Positions 9,582 through 17,846 of a stretch of 57,954 nucleotides of DNA are shown one piece after another. Origin of the DNA: Pseudomonadota bacterium (GTDB taxonomy: Bacteria > Pseudomonadota > Gammaproteobacteria > Burkholderiales > Gallionellaceae); the NCBI GenBank assembly GCA_021800795.1, contig JAJYYO010000005.1, positions 1 to 57,954 on the forward strand, written 5' to 3'. The notes beneath the pieces were generated by a model. That model was not told where the DNA came from. It ran no database searches and worked only from the letters and a program-made list of their open reading frames with translations. The position numbers and the translations under genes were made by a program. Numbering within the stretch: the first letter of the stretch is position 1; every line of letters starts with the position of its first letter.

Positions 9582-10748
9582 ATGAAAATTCACGAATATC
9601 AAGGCAAGGAAATCCTGCGCCAGTTCGGCGTACCCACGCCGCGCGGGATAGCGTGCTTCACCGTCGATGAGGCGGTAACAGCGGCCCGCGAACTGGGCGG
9701 CGCAGTCTGGGTGGTGAAGGCGCAGATACATGCGGGAGGCCGCGGCAAGGGAGGCGGCGTAAAAGTCGCGCACAGTCATGAAGAAGTGCGCGCTGCCGCA
9801 CAGCAGATACTCGGCATGCATCTGGTCACGCATCAGACAGGTCCGGGAGGCCAGCTGGTGCGTCGCCTGCTGGTAGAAGAAGGCGCGCAGATCGCTCGCG
9901 AATTTTACCTCGGCATGGTGGTCGACCGTGAGAGTCAGCGCGTGGCCTTGCTGGCCAGCAGCGAAGGCGGCATGGAAATCGAGGAAGTTGCCAAAGTCAG
10001 CCCTGACAGGATACATACCCTGCGCATCGATCCGCTCGCAGGACTGATGGCTGACGAGGCGGCGGAAGTCGCGCGCCGGATCGGCATTCCGGATGCATCG
10101 ATCGCGGGGGCGGTTCAGGTGCTGCAAGGTTTGTATCGGGCCTTCGTGGAGAAGGATGCGATGCTGGCTGAAATCAATCCGCTGGTGTTAACCGCAGACG
10201 GCAGTACGCTGGCGCTGGACGCAAAATTTAACTTCGATTCCAACGCGCTTTACCGGCACCCGGAAATCACCGCTTATCGCGACCTGGATGAAGAAGATCC
10301 CGCCGAAGTCGAGGCATCCAGATTCGATCTGAGCTACATCTCGCTGGACGGCGATATCGCCTGTCTGGTGAATGGCGCGGGCCTGGCGATGGCGACCATG
10401 GATATCATCAAGCTGTATGGCGGCAATCCGGCGAATTTCCTCGATGTGGGCGGCGGAGCGAGCCGTGAAAAAGTCACCGAAGCGTTCAAGCTGATGCTGA
10501 AGAATCCCAATCTGCGCGCGATACTGGTCAACATATTCGGCGGCATCATGAAGTGCGACGTGATTGCCGAGGGTATCGTGGCGGCCGTGCGCGAGGTGCA
10601 CTTGAGCGTGCCGCTGGTGGTGCGTCTGGAAGGTACCAACGTGGAGTTGGGCAAGAAAATCCTGGCGGAATCGGGTCTGCCGATTATTTCGGGGAGCGAT
10701 ATGGCGGATGCCGCGCAAAAAGCGGTCGCCGCCGCAAGGAGCGAATAA
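9582..10748 (+). CDS. sucC: Succinyl-CoA synthetase beta subunit (ADP-forming)
   Basis: 388 residues, the standard length. The N-terminus [17 protein letters not shown] and the ATP-grasp features ([30 protein letters not shown]) identify the beta chain, which binds nucleotide and with SucD interconverts succinyl-CoA and succinate in the TCA cycle. No strong Shine-Dalgarno is visible before the ATG. The stop TAA overlaps the sucD start by one base (TAATG), giving translational coupling and equal subunit supply. Confidence 0.97.
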   Translation: MKIHEYQGKEILRQFGVPTPRGIACFTVDEAVTAARELGGAVWVVKAQIHAGGRGKGGGVKVAHSHEEVRAAAQQILGMHLVTHQTGPGGQLVRRLLVEEGAQIAREFYLGMVVDRESQRVALLASSEGGMEIEEVAKVSPDRIHTLRIDPLAGLMADEAAEVARRIGIPDASIAGAVQVLQGLYRAFVEKDAMLAEINPLVLTADGSTLALDAKFNFDSNALYRHPEITAYRDLDEEDPAEVEASRFDLSYISLDGDIACLVNGAGLAMATMDIIKLYGGNPANFLDVGGGASREKVTEAFKLMLKNPNLRAILVNIFGGIMKCDVIAEGIVAAVREVHLSVPLVVRLEGTNVELGKKILAESGLPIISGSDMADAAQKAVAAARSE

Positions 10749-11632
10749 TGTCGATACTTGTCGATAAAAATACCAGAGTGATGACTCAGGGAATGACGGG
10801 CAAAGTCGGTCAGTTCCATACGGCAAACTGCATAGCGTATGCCAACGGCGCGAATTGTTTTGTCGCCGGCGTCACGCCGAACAAGGGCGGGCAGAGTTTC
10901 GAGGGTGTGCCGATCTACAACAGCGTGAAAGAAGCGAAAGAGCAGACCGGTGCAACAGTTTCCGTTATTTACGTGCCGCCCGCCTACGCTGCCGCCGCGA
11001 TCGACGAGGCGGTCTGTGCCGATCTGGATCTGGTGATCTGCATCACCGAGGGCATTCCGGTGCATGACATGCTGAAGACGCGCTACAAGATGGCCGGCCG
11101 TCGTACCCTGCTGATCGGCCCGAACTGCCCGGGGGTGATTACGCCCGATGAAATCAAGATCGGCATCATGCCGGGACATATCCACAAAAAGGGCCGCATC
11201 GGCGTGGTGTCGCGCTCCGGTACTCTGACCTATGAGGCAGTCGGACAACTCACCGCGTTAGGTCTCGGGCAGTCGTCCTGCATCGGTATCGGCGGCGATC
11301 CGATCAACGGTCTGAAACATCTGGATGTGATGCGCCTGTTCAACGACGACCCGGAAACGGACGCGGTGATCATGGTGGGCGAAATCGGCGGCAGCGACGA
11401 GGAAACCTGCGCGCGCTGGATCAGGGATCATATGAAAAAGCCGGTGGTCGGGTTTATCGCCGGCATCACCGCGCCGCCGGGCAAGCGCATGGGCCATGCG
11501 GGCGCTATCATTTCCGGGGGTCAGGGCGGCGCTGAAGCCAAGCTTGCGGTGATGGAGGAATGCGGCATACATATCACGCGCAATCCCGCCGAAATGGGAA
11601 GAGTGATGCAAAAAATAGTAGCCGGTCGTTAG
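10748..11632 (+). CDS. sucD: Succinyl-CoA synthetase alpha subunit
   Basis: 294 residues starting [19 protein letters not shown]. CoA-binding glycine-rich motifs and the phosphohistidine loop [10 protein letters not shown] (His about 248) are intact. An upstream extension to 10553 only reads antisense-like sequence within sucC and is rejected. It is the partner of SucC. The last codons and the TAG stop lie inside a heptamer repeat (11626-11640) that continues into the spacer, so the repeat has evidently settled right at the end of the gene. Confidence 0.97.
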   Translation: MSILVDKNTRVMTQGMTGKVGQFHTANCIAYANGANCFVAGVTPNKGGQSFEGVPIYNSVKEAKEQTGATVSVIYVPPAYAAAAIDEAVCADLDLVICITEGIPVHDMLKTRYKMAGRRTLLIGPNCPGVITPDEIKIGIMPGHIHKKGRIGVVSRSGTLTYEAVGQLTALGLGQSSCIGIGGDPINGLKHLDVMRLFNDDPETDAVIMVGEIGGSDEETCARWIRDHMKKPVVGFIAGITAPPGKRMGHAGAIISGGQGGAEAKLAVMEECGIHITRNPAEMGRVMQKIVAGR

Positions 11633-11682
11633 TCGTTAGTTAAGAACAGACTTTGTGACTGACGACTAGCGTCTAGCGACTA
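11626..11682. repeat. Inverted heptamer repeat (TCGTTAG family), copy 1
   Basis: Two direct TCGTTAG units (11626-11639) are followed after about 20 bases by three degenerate reverse-complement units (CTGACGA, CTAGCGT, CTAGCGA at 11659-11679). The arms can pair as an 11-bp hairpin with one G-T wobble. The repeat supplies the sucD stop codon. Related arrays are at 17772-17834 and 52971-52986. Confidence 0.65.
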
Positions 11683-11710
11683 CCAACGAATTTGGTTTGA
11701 AAGGATTGTT

Positions 11711-12484
11711 TTGTTAGAAATGCTTGCTACCGCCCCGTTCTGGGTGGATGTGCTGAAAATCATCATGATAGACGTGTTGCTGTCCGGTGATAATGCTGTG
11801 GTCATTGCACTGGCTTGCCGCAATCTGCCGGCAGCGCAACGTAAAAAAGGGGTTCTGTTCGGTATGGCCGGCGCCGTATTGTTGCGCATCGTGCTGACTT
11901 TTTTTGCAGTCAGCCTGCTCTCCTTGCCCTATCTCAAGCTGGTGGGCGCCATGCTGCTGATCTGGATAGGGATCAAACTGATTCTGCCGGAAGACGAACA
12001 CGATGAAGGCAGCATCAAGGCCGATGCGCGGCTGATAGGGGCGGTCAAGACCATTATCATTGCCGACTTTGTGATGAGTCTGGACAATGTGCTGGGGGTT
12101 GCTGCGGCGGCCAAGGGCAATGTGCCGCTGCTGGTGTTCGGTTTGCTGATCAGTATACCGTTAATCGCCTGGAGCAGTCAGTTAGTCCTGAAACTGATAG
12201 ATCGTTTTCCCTACATCATTTATGCTGGCGGCGCACTGTTGGGTTATGTGGCAGGGGAAATGCTGGTATCCGAAGCGCTCACTTCGACAGAGCTCAGTGC
12301 AGGCTTTGCACTGCTGCTGGAAGAGCAGCATGTCCTGCACTGGCTGATTCCGTCAGGGTGTGCGGTGTTTGTGCTGGCAGCCGGCAAGTTGCTGGCGTTT
12401 CGCCGAATTACAGAAGGCAAAGCTATTGACCTGGTCGACGGGAGGTCTGTCGTGCCGGAAAACGAGGCTAAGGGCATGCGATGA
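11711..12484 (+). CDS. TerC/YjbE family integral membrane protein
   Basis: 257 residues and about seven hydrophobic segments. The family signatures are LLSGDNAVVIALA near the N-terminus and the repeated FVMSLDNVLGVAAA in the middle, whose acidic residues sit in the membrane. TerC/YjbE/YceF-type proteins are linked to metal ion (Mn2+) export and to tellurite resistance. A TTG start at 11711 is used because AAGGA lies five bases upstream. The ATG at 11720 is an alternative but is 14 bases from the site. The gene opens the signalling run and overlaps the universal stress gene by ATGA. Confidence 0.88.
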   Translation: MLEMLATAPFWVDVLKIIMIDVLLSGDNAVVIALACRNLPAAQRKKGVLFGMAGAVLLRIVLTFFAVSLLSLPYLKLVGAMLLIWIGIKLILPEDEHDEGSIKADARLIGAVKTIIIADFVMSLDNVLGVAAAAKGNVPLLVFGLLISIPLIAWSSQLVLKLIDRFPYIIYAGGALLGYVAGEMLVSEALTSTELSAGFALLLEEQHVLHWLIPSGCAVFVLAAGKLLAFRRITEGKAIDLVDGRSVVPENEAKGMR

Positions 12485-12906
12485 AAATACTGATTCCGTT
12501 AGACGGTTCCGCCGGTTCACAGCGTGCGGTAGACTATCTCATCAGCCACCGGGTTATGTTCGGAGAAGAGCTGACGGTGCTGTTATTGAATGTGCAATGG
12601 AAGGTGGCGACGGGTAACGTCAAACTGTTCATCAATCAGGACACCATCAACGACTACTACCGTGAACAGGGCATGGCAGCGCTGCAAGTGGCTCGCGCAG
12701 CACTGGATGCTGCACAGATTCCGTATCACTACCATATCAGCATAGGTAGCCCTGCCGATGCAATTGCACAATATGCGCGTGAACAGGGTGTGGATCAGAT
12801 TGTGATGTGCAGACAGGGTCAGGGCGGATTGCAGATGTTTCTGTTAGGCTCGGTGGTCTCCAAGGTATTGCACCTGACTGACTGTCCGGTGCTGCTGATC
12901 AAATAA
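12481..12906 (+). CDS. Universal stress protein (UspA family)
   Basis: 141 residues, a single USP domain: the N-terminal strand MKILIPLDGSAGSQRAVDYL, and the C-terminal CRQGQGGLQMFLLGSVV followed by HLTDCPVLLIK. The latter is a slightly altered form of the G-2x-G-9x-G(S/T) nucleotide-binding motif, so ATP binding is likely but not certain. The start overlaps the TerC stop (ATGA), so the two are translationally coupled. The protein is cytoplasmic. The partner process is unknown, though the context suggests membrane or metal stress signalling. Confidence 0.9.
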   Translation: MKILIPLDGSAGSQRAVDYLISHRVMFGEELTVLLLNVQWKVATGNVKLFINQDTINDYYREQGMAALQVARAALDAAQIPYHYHISIGSPADAIAQYAREQGVDQIVMCRQGQGGLQMFLLGSVVSKVLHLTDCPVLLIK

Positions 12907-12914
12907 GGGGTGGT

Positions 12915-13742
12915 ATGAAACTGGAAGAAGCGCTGGAAATCGTGGCACTGACCGATTCCGGTATGGTGCGCGCTCATAATGAGGACAGCGTAGCCTTCGA
13001 CGCCGCCTGCGGCCTGGTGGTGCTGGCGGATGGCATGGGCGGTTACAACGCCGGCGAGGTTGCGAGCGGCATCGCGGTATCAGTCATGACGGCGGAAATC
13101 GCGCCTCGACTGAAAAAAGCCAGCCCCATAGAGCGTGAAGGTGAAACGGGTGAGGAGCTGGCTGTCAGCTTGCTCATCCGCAGCATACAAAAAGCCAATG
13201 CTTCCATCTATCAGGCTGCGACGAATGAGGCGCAATATGCCGGGATGGGCACGACCATTGTTTCAGCGCTGTTTTATGATAACCGGGTGGTGGTAGGTCA
13301 CGTCGGTGACTCGCGCCTGTACCGTTTGCGCGGCGAGACGCTGGAAGCGATCACCCGCGACCATTCCTTGTTGCAGGAGCAGATCGATTGCGGGATGATC
13401 AGCGTTGAGAATGCGCGTCATTCGCAGAACAAGAATCTGGTGACCCGCGCCGTCGGCATCGATGCCGAGCTGACCCCGGAAATTCATCTGCATGATGCTG
13501 CGGTGGGAGATATCTACCTGTTCTGTTCGGATGGGCTGAACGATATGGTGGAAGATGACGATATTCAATCTATACTGTATGCGATGCAGGGCAACCTGAA
13601 GCTTGCCGCACAGCAGTTAATCCAGACCGCAAATGACAATGGCGGCAAAGACAATGTTTCGGTGATTCTGGTCAAGGTATGCCGGGAATTTGCACAGCCA
13701 CGCAGCCGGCTGAAAAAATTGCTCAATTGGTTTAAGAAGTAA
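12915..13742 (+). CDS. PP2C-type serine/threonine protein phosphatase
   Basis: 275 residues. The PP2C motifs occur in order: RAHNEDS, LADGMGGYNAGE, HVGDSRLYRLR, CSDGLNDM and GGKDNVSVILV. All the aspartates that hold the two catalytic metal ions are present. It removes phosphate from Ser/Thr of target proteins, as Stp1/PrpC do. It starts nine bases after the USP stop and is followed after 14 bases by an FHA gene. A PP2C-FHA pair normally works with an Hanks-type kinase, and no kinase is seen in this window. The C-terminus is basic (RSRLKKLLNWFKK), possibly a membrane or nucleic acid contact. Confidence 0.94.
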   Translation: MKLEEALEIVALTDSGMVRAHNEDSVAFDAACGLVVLADGMGGYNAGEVASGIAVSVMTAEIAPRLKKASPIEREGETGEELAVSLLIRSIQKANASIYQAATNEAQYAGMGTTIVSALFYDNRVVVGHVGDSRLYRLRGETLEAITRDHSLLQEQIDCGMISVENARHSQNKNLVTRAVGIDAELTPEIHLHDAAVGDIYLFCSDGLNDMVEDDDIQSILYAMQGNLKLAAQQLIQTANDNGGKDNVSVILVKVCREFAQPRSRLKKLLNWFKK

Positions 13743-13756
13743 AGAGAGGCGTGACG

Positions 13757-14521
13757 ATGACTGCAAAATTGATACTGAGCCTGGATGGGGCGTTGATTCA
13801 GGATTACGCTCTTGAGAAAGAACGCATGACCATAGGCCGCAAGGCGGACAATGATATAGTCATCAACAATCTTGCCGTGAGCGGACAGCATGCGGCGATC
13901 GTTACTATCCTGAATGACTCTTTCATGGAAGACCTGGATAGCACCAACGGCGTGGTGGTCAACGGGATGCCGGTCAAAAAGCATTTTCTGCAAAACAATG
14001 ACGTGATTGAGATCGGCAAGTACAAGCTGAAGTACCTGAACGATCATGTCAGTCAAACGAGCGCAGCCGAGTTTGAAAAGACCATGATCATGCGTGCTCC
14101 GCTGGCGCAGGTCGCAGCGCAGGGCGGAAAATCCGGGGATACGGGATACTTCCAGAGTCCGTCCGTAATTGAGCCCGAAAGGACGGCTGCAAGCGAAGTT
14201 GCATCTGAAGCGGCTCCGCAGGCGGCATCGTTCGCGCCGCCCGTTACACCGCCGCCAGTTCGTGCGGCAATACAGGTTTTGAATGGTCCGAATGCCGGCA
14301 AGGAGCTGGAACTGGTGAAAGGCCTAACTACTCTGGGCAAACCGGGCGTACAGGTAGCCGTGCTGACACGCCGCCCCCAGGGATTTTTCATTACCCATGT
14401 TGAAGGTAAGAGTCATCCTTACGTGAACGGTGAGTTGCTGGGCAGTCATCCCTGTCAGTTGAAAGATCACGATCTGATCGAACTTGCCGGCGTCAAGATG
14501 GAGTTTTTTTTCAAGAGCTGA
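13757..14521 (+). CDS. FHA domain protein with a second FHA-like C-terminal domain
   Basis: 254 residues. The N-terminal FHA domain (about 5-90) shows TIGRKADNDIVI, SGQHA and DSTNGVVVNG, the residues that read phosphothreonine. A Pro/Ala-rich linker (about 130-170) leads to a C-terminal domain (about 172-254) with IQVLNGPNAGKELEL and a PYVNGELL turn. This is FHA-like but lacks a clear GR..SxxH set. The start is the ATG at 13757 with AGAGAGG seven bases upstream, preferred over GTG at 13751. Next to a PP2C phosphatase, it probably reads Ser/Thr phosphorylation and recruits a downstream partner, perhaps the GAF-GspE ATPase. Confidence 0.9.
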   Translation: MTAKLILSLDGALIQDYALEKERMTIGRKADNDIVINNLAVSGQHAAIVTILNDSFMEDLDSTNGVVVNGMPVKKHFLQNNDVIEIGKYKLKYLNDHVSQTSAAEFEKTMIMRAPLAQVAAQGGKSGDTGYFQSPSVIEPERTAASEVASEAAPQAASFAPPVTPPPVRAAIQVLNGPNAGKELELVKGLTTLGKPGVQVAVLTRRPQGFFITHVEGKSHPYVNGELLGSHPCQLKDHDLIELAGVKMEFFFKS

Positions 14522-14563
14522 CCGGATCTTCAGGTTTGCTGAAACGGCAGAAAGCGGTCATGC

Positions 14564-15328
14564 ATGAAATTTAAAGTATTAGGGTGTAGTGGCGGGATCG
14601 GTGGCAGTTTGCGCACCACTTCGTTCGTGATCGATCATGACATATTGATCGATGCGGGTACGGGTGTGGGTGAGTTAAGTCTTGCCGAGTTGAGCAAGAT
14701 AGACCATATTTTCATCACGCATTCCCATATGGATCACATCTGCAGCCTGCCTTTGTTGCTGGACAGCGTGATGGGGATGCGCAACCGTCCGGTGACCGTG
14801 TACGCCATCAGCGACACGCTGGAAATACTCAGACAGCATATTTTCAACTGGAAAATCTGGCCCGATTTCAGCGAAATTTATAATGGCTTGCAACCGGTCA
14901 TGCGCTATCAGTCCATCGCGCTTGGCGAAGTGATCGACTTGCAGGGGCGCAGGATTTCTGCCATTCCAGCCAACCACACCGTTCCGGCAGTGGGTTACCA
15001 CCTCGACAGCGGTCAGGGCAGCCTGGTGTTCAGCGGTGACACCCATGTGAACGACAGCTTGTGGAGCATGGTGAACCGGATTGAGAATTTACGCTACCTG
15101 ATTATTGAAACCGCCTTTTCCAACGGTGAAATGGAATTGGCTGCGCGAGCCAAACACTTATGTCCGAGTCTGCTGGCGGGTGAACTGGCCAAGTTTAAGG
15201 GCGATGCCGAAGTTTTTATCACGCATCTGAAACCTGACGAGGTTGAGCTGATTATGAACGAAATCAGAACCTGCGCGGATCAAGCCGCCCCTAAAATGTT
15301 ACTGAACAATCAGGAATTTTTATTTTAG
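14564..15328 (+). CDS. Metallo-beta-lactamase fold hydrolase, cyclic-nucleotide phosphodiesterase-like
   Basis: 254 residues. The MBL metal motif THSHMDH is at residues 50-56, with later ligands in VFSGDTHVN (about 163) and VFITHLKPDE near the end. The overall form (N-terminal FKVLGCSGGIGG, C-terminal HLKP) resembles RNase Z-like and class II 3',5'-cyclic nucleotide phosphodiesterases. The substrate may be a cyclic nucleotide, which would fit the signalling neighbours, but sequence alone cannot tell. It sits 42 bases after the FHA gene on the same strand. Confidence 0.82.
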   Translation: MKFKVLGCSGGIGGSLRTTSFVIDHDILIDAGTGVGELSLAELSKIDHIFITHSHMDHICSLPLLLDSVMGMRNRPVTVYAISDTLEILRQHIFNWKIWPDFSEIYNGLQPVMRYQSIALGEVIDLQGRRISAIPANHTVPAVGYHLDSGQGSLVFSGDTHVNDSLWSMVNRIENLRYLIIETAFSNGEMELAARAKHLCPSLLAGELAKFKGDAEVFITHLKPDEVELIMNEIRTCADQAAPKMLLNNQEFLF

Positions 15329-15391
15329 AGATCGGCGCCAATTCAACGCGCAGACTTAAGGCGAGACATGTACGGCAAGACAGGAGCAGCA

Positions 15392-17764
15392 ATGAAGTCA
15401 GCGGCAAATAATGACGAAGATATGAGCGCCAAACTGGCGTTTACCAAAAGTCTTAACCACGTCACCAACAAGATACACGCCACCAGCAATATTGACGAAA
15501 TCATGCTGGACGTCAGCCGTGATATTTGCAACCTGTTCAACGCCGACAGGCTGACGATATACGTGGTGGGCGATGACAATGTCTCGCTGGTCTCCAAGGT
15601 CAAGACGGGGCTTAACTCCTTCAAGGATCTCAAGCTGCCGATAGCCGAGCAGAGCGTAGCGGGCTATGTGGCGGTCAACAAAAAACTGCTCAATATCAAG
15701 GACGTTTATGACGAGCAGGAGTTGTCCAAATACAGCCCGCATCTGCGCTTTTTGCAGGAAGTAGACAGACGCACCGGTTATCGTACCAAACAGATGATGG
15801 TGGCGCCGATAGTGGATGCGCATGGCGGCGATCTGGTGGGTGTGATACAGGTCATCAACAACAAGGCAGGCACACCTTTTTCAGCGATGGTTGAAGACGG
15901 CGTACTGGAACTGGCTCAGACCATGGCTGTGGCACTGCGCCAGCGCCAGGAAAAGGCAGCGGTCAAAACCAAGTACGATTATCTGGTATCCGGCGCCGTG
16001 CTGTCTGCCGCCGAGTTCGAGCTGGCAGCGCGTACCGCGCGGCGCAAGGGAGTCGATATAGAGGAAGTGCTGATCGACGAATTTCAGGTGACCGTCACGG
16101 CGCTTGGCAAGGCATTGTCCAGTTTCTTCGGGGTAGCTTACGAGCCGTTCAAGGCGGATCGCACCAAGCCGTCTGACCTGCTGCGCAATTTGAAGCGCGA
16201 GTATGTCGAGAGCAGTCACTGGTTGCCGATAGAGGAAACGCAGGAAGGCGTGGTGATCCTCACCACGGATCCTGAGCGCATTCAGGGCTCCAGGGTAGTC
16301 AACAACATCTTTCCCAGGAACCGGCTGGTCTACAAGGTCTGTTCGCAACGCGAGTTCATGCAGACCCTGGATGCGTTTTACGGCGGCGAGGCCGGCACTT
16401 CAGGCGGTTTCGCCGTGGACGAATCCTCCATGGACGACCTGCTGTCCAGCATGGGCGGTGATGACGAAGAGTCAGTCACGCAGGATGATGTCAATGCCGC
16501 AGCCGATAACGAACTGGTCAAACTGGTCAACAAGATCATCGTGGATGCCTACCGGATGGGCGCCTCCGATATTCACGTCGAACCGCAGCCCGGCAAGGGA
16601 AAGACGCAGATACGCCTGCGCAAGGACGGCTCATTGCTCAACTACATCGAGGTGCCGTCCACTTACCGCAATGCGCTGGTGACACGCATCAAGATCATGT
16701 GCGACCTGGATATATCGGAAAAGCGCAGACCGCAGGATGGCAAGATCAAATTCAAGAAATTCGGGCCGCTGGACATCGAGTTGCGCGTGGCAACCATACC
16801 CTCACAAGGCGGTGTGGAAGATGTGGTGATGCGTATACTCGCGTCCGGCGAACCGCTGCCGCTTGAGAAAATGGGATTCTCGGCGCGCAATAACGAGCTG
16901 ATCAAGAACACGGTGAGCAAACCGTATGGCTTGTTTTTTGTGTGCGGCCCGACCGGTTCCGGCAAAACCACCACCCTGCATTCCATACTCAAATACATCA
17001 ACAAGCCGGAAACCAAGATATGGACGGCGGAAGACCCGGTGGAAATCACCCAGAAGGGCCTGCGTCAGGTACAGATCAACAAGAAAGCCGGCCTCGACTT
17101 CCCGACCATCATGCGCGCTTTTCTGCGCGCCGATCCGGACGTGATCATGGTCGGCGAAATGCGCGACAAGGAAACCGTCTCTATCGGCATCGAAGCCTCG
17201 CTGACGGGTCACCTGGTATTCGCCACCCTGCATACCAACAGCGCGCCGGAATCCATACTGCGGCTGCTCGATATGGGCATGGATCCGTTCAACTTTTCGG
17301 ACGCGCTGCTGGGGATACTGGCGCAGCGCCTGGCCAAGCGTTTATGCATGGATTGCAAGAAGCCGCATATCGCCAGTGCGGACGAGGTGCAGGCCATGCT
17401 GGCTGAGTACAGCGAGGAATTGAAGCATACTTCAATCTGGAAAAAGGATCCGGCAGCTGCCAGTCGTGAGTTGTATGAGCAGTGGATCAAGCTGTTTGCC
17501 AATGACAAGAAGCAATTTACGCTTTATACGCCGGTGGGATGCGATAAATGCACCGGTACAGGTTATCGCGGGCGGGTCGGGTTGCATGAATTACTGATCG
17601 GCAGCGATGCGGTGAAGAAGGCCATACAGGAACGCGCGCGCGTTGCCGAACTGCTCTCCATCGCGCTGGACGAGGGGATGCACACGCTGAAGCAGGACGG
17701 TATTGAAAAAGTGTTGCAGGGCATCACCGACATGCATCAGATACGCGCTGTTTGTATTAAATAG
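15392..17764 (+). CDS. GspE/PilB-type ATPase with N-terminal GAF domain
   Basis: 790 residues. A GAF domain (about 10-190) precedes a GspE N-terminal domain (about 195-330) and a secretion/pilus ATPase domain with Walker A GPTGSGKTTT (about 519), Walker B MVGEMRD (about 584) and the His box FATLHTN. The four-cysteine metal module of PilB/GspE is complete (CMDC about 651, CDKC about 717). The ATG at 15392 has AGGAG five bases upstream. The frame is open from 15368. No other secretin, pilin or GspF gene is in the window. A GAF sensor fused to this motor is unusual and implies ligand-gated assembly ATPase activity. A hybrid used purely for signalling is also possible. Confidence 0.9.
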   Translation: MKSAANNDEDMSAKLAFTKSLNHVTNKIHATSNIDEIMLDVSRDICNLFNADRLTIYVVGDDNVSLVSKVKTGLNSFKDLKLPIAEQSVAGYVAVNKKLLNIKDVYDEQELSKYSPHLRFLQEVDRRTGYRTKQMMVAPIVDAHGGDLVGVIQVINNKAGTPFSAMVEDGVLELAQTMAVALRQRQEKAAVKTKYDYLVSGAVLSAAEFELAARTARRKGVDIEEVLIDEFQVTVTALGKALSSFFGVAYEPFKADRTKPSDLLRNLKREYVESSHWLPIEETQEGVVILTTDPERIQGSRVVNNIFPRNRLVYKVCSQREFMQTLDAFYGGEAGTSGGFAVDESSMDDLLSSMGGDDEESVTQDDVNAAADNELVKLVNKIIVDAYRMGASDIHVEPQPGKGKTQIRLRKDGSLLNYIEVPSTYRNALVTRIKIMCDLDISEKRRPQDGKIKFKKFGPLDIELRVATIPSQGGVEDVVMRILASGEPLPLEKMGFSARNNELIKNTVSKPYGLFFVCGPTGSGKTTTLHSILKYINKPETKIWTAEDPVEITQKGLRQVQINKKAGLDFPTIMRAFLRADPDVIMVGEMRDKETVSIGIEASLTGHLVFATLHTNSAPESILRLLDMGMDPFNFSDALLGILAQRLAKRLCMDCKKPHIASADEVQAMLAEYSEELKHTSIWKKDPAAASRELYEQWIKLFANDKKQFTLYTPVGCDKCTGTGYRGRVGLHELLIGSDAVKKAIQERARVAELLSIALDEGMHTLKQDGIEKVLQGITDMHQIRAVCIK

Positions 17765-17771
17765 TTATTAG

Positions 17772-17834
17772 ACGTTAGACGTTAGTGGCTAGTTAAACCA
17801 GATTTTCCAGCGACTAACGACTAACTACTAACGA
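17772..17834. repeat. Inverted heptamer repeat (ACGTTAG/CTAACGA), copy 2
   Basis: Left units ACGTTAG (17772-17778 and 17779-17785) and a degenerate TGGCTAG face right units CTAACGA, CTAACTA and CTAACGA (17814-17834) across about 21 bases. It fills the spacer between the GspE-like and HD-GYP genes. The same build is seen at 11626-11682 and, as one arm only, at 52971-52986. Confidence 0.65.
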
Positions 17835-17846
17835 CTGTTTTAACTT

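Noticed and set aside
9111..10127. 338-codon minus-strand frame across the ppsA/sucC junction
   Set aside because: Overlaps two conserved genes in antisense and lacks any recognisable domain.
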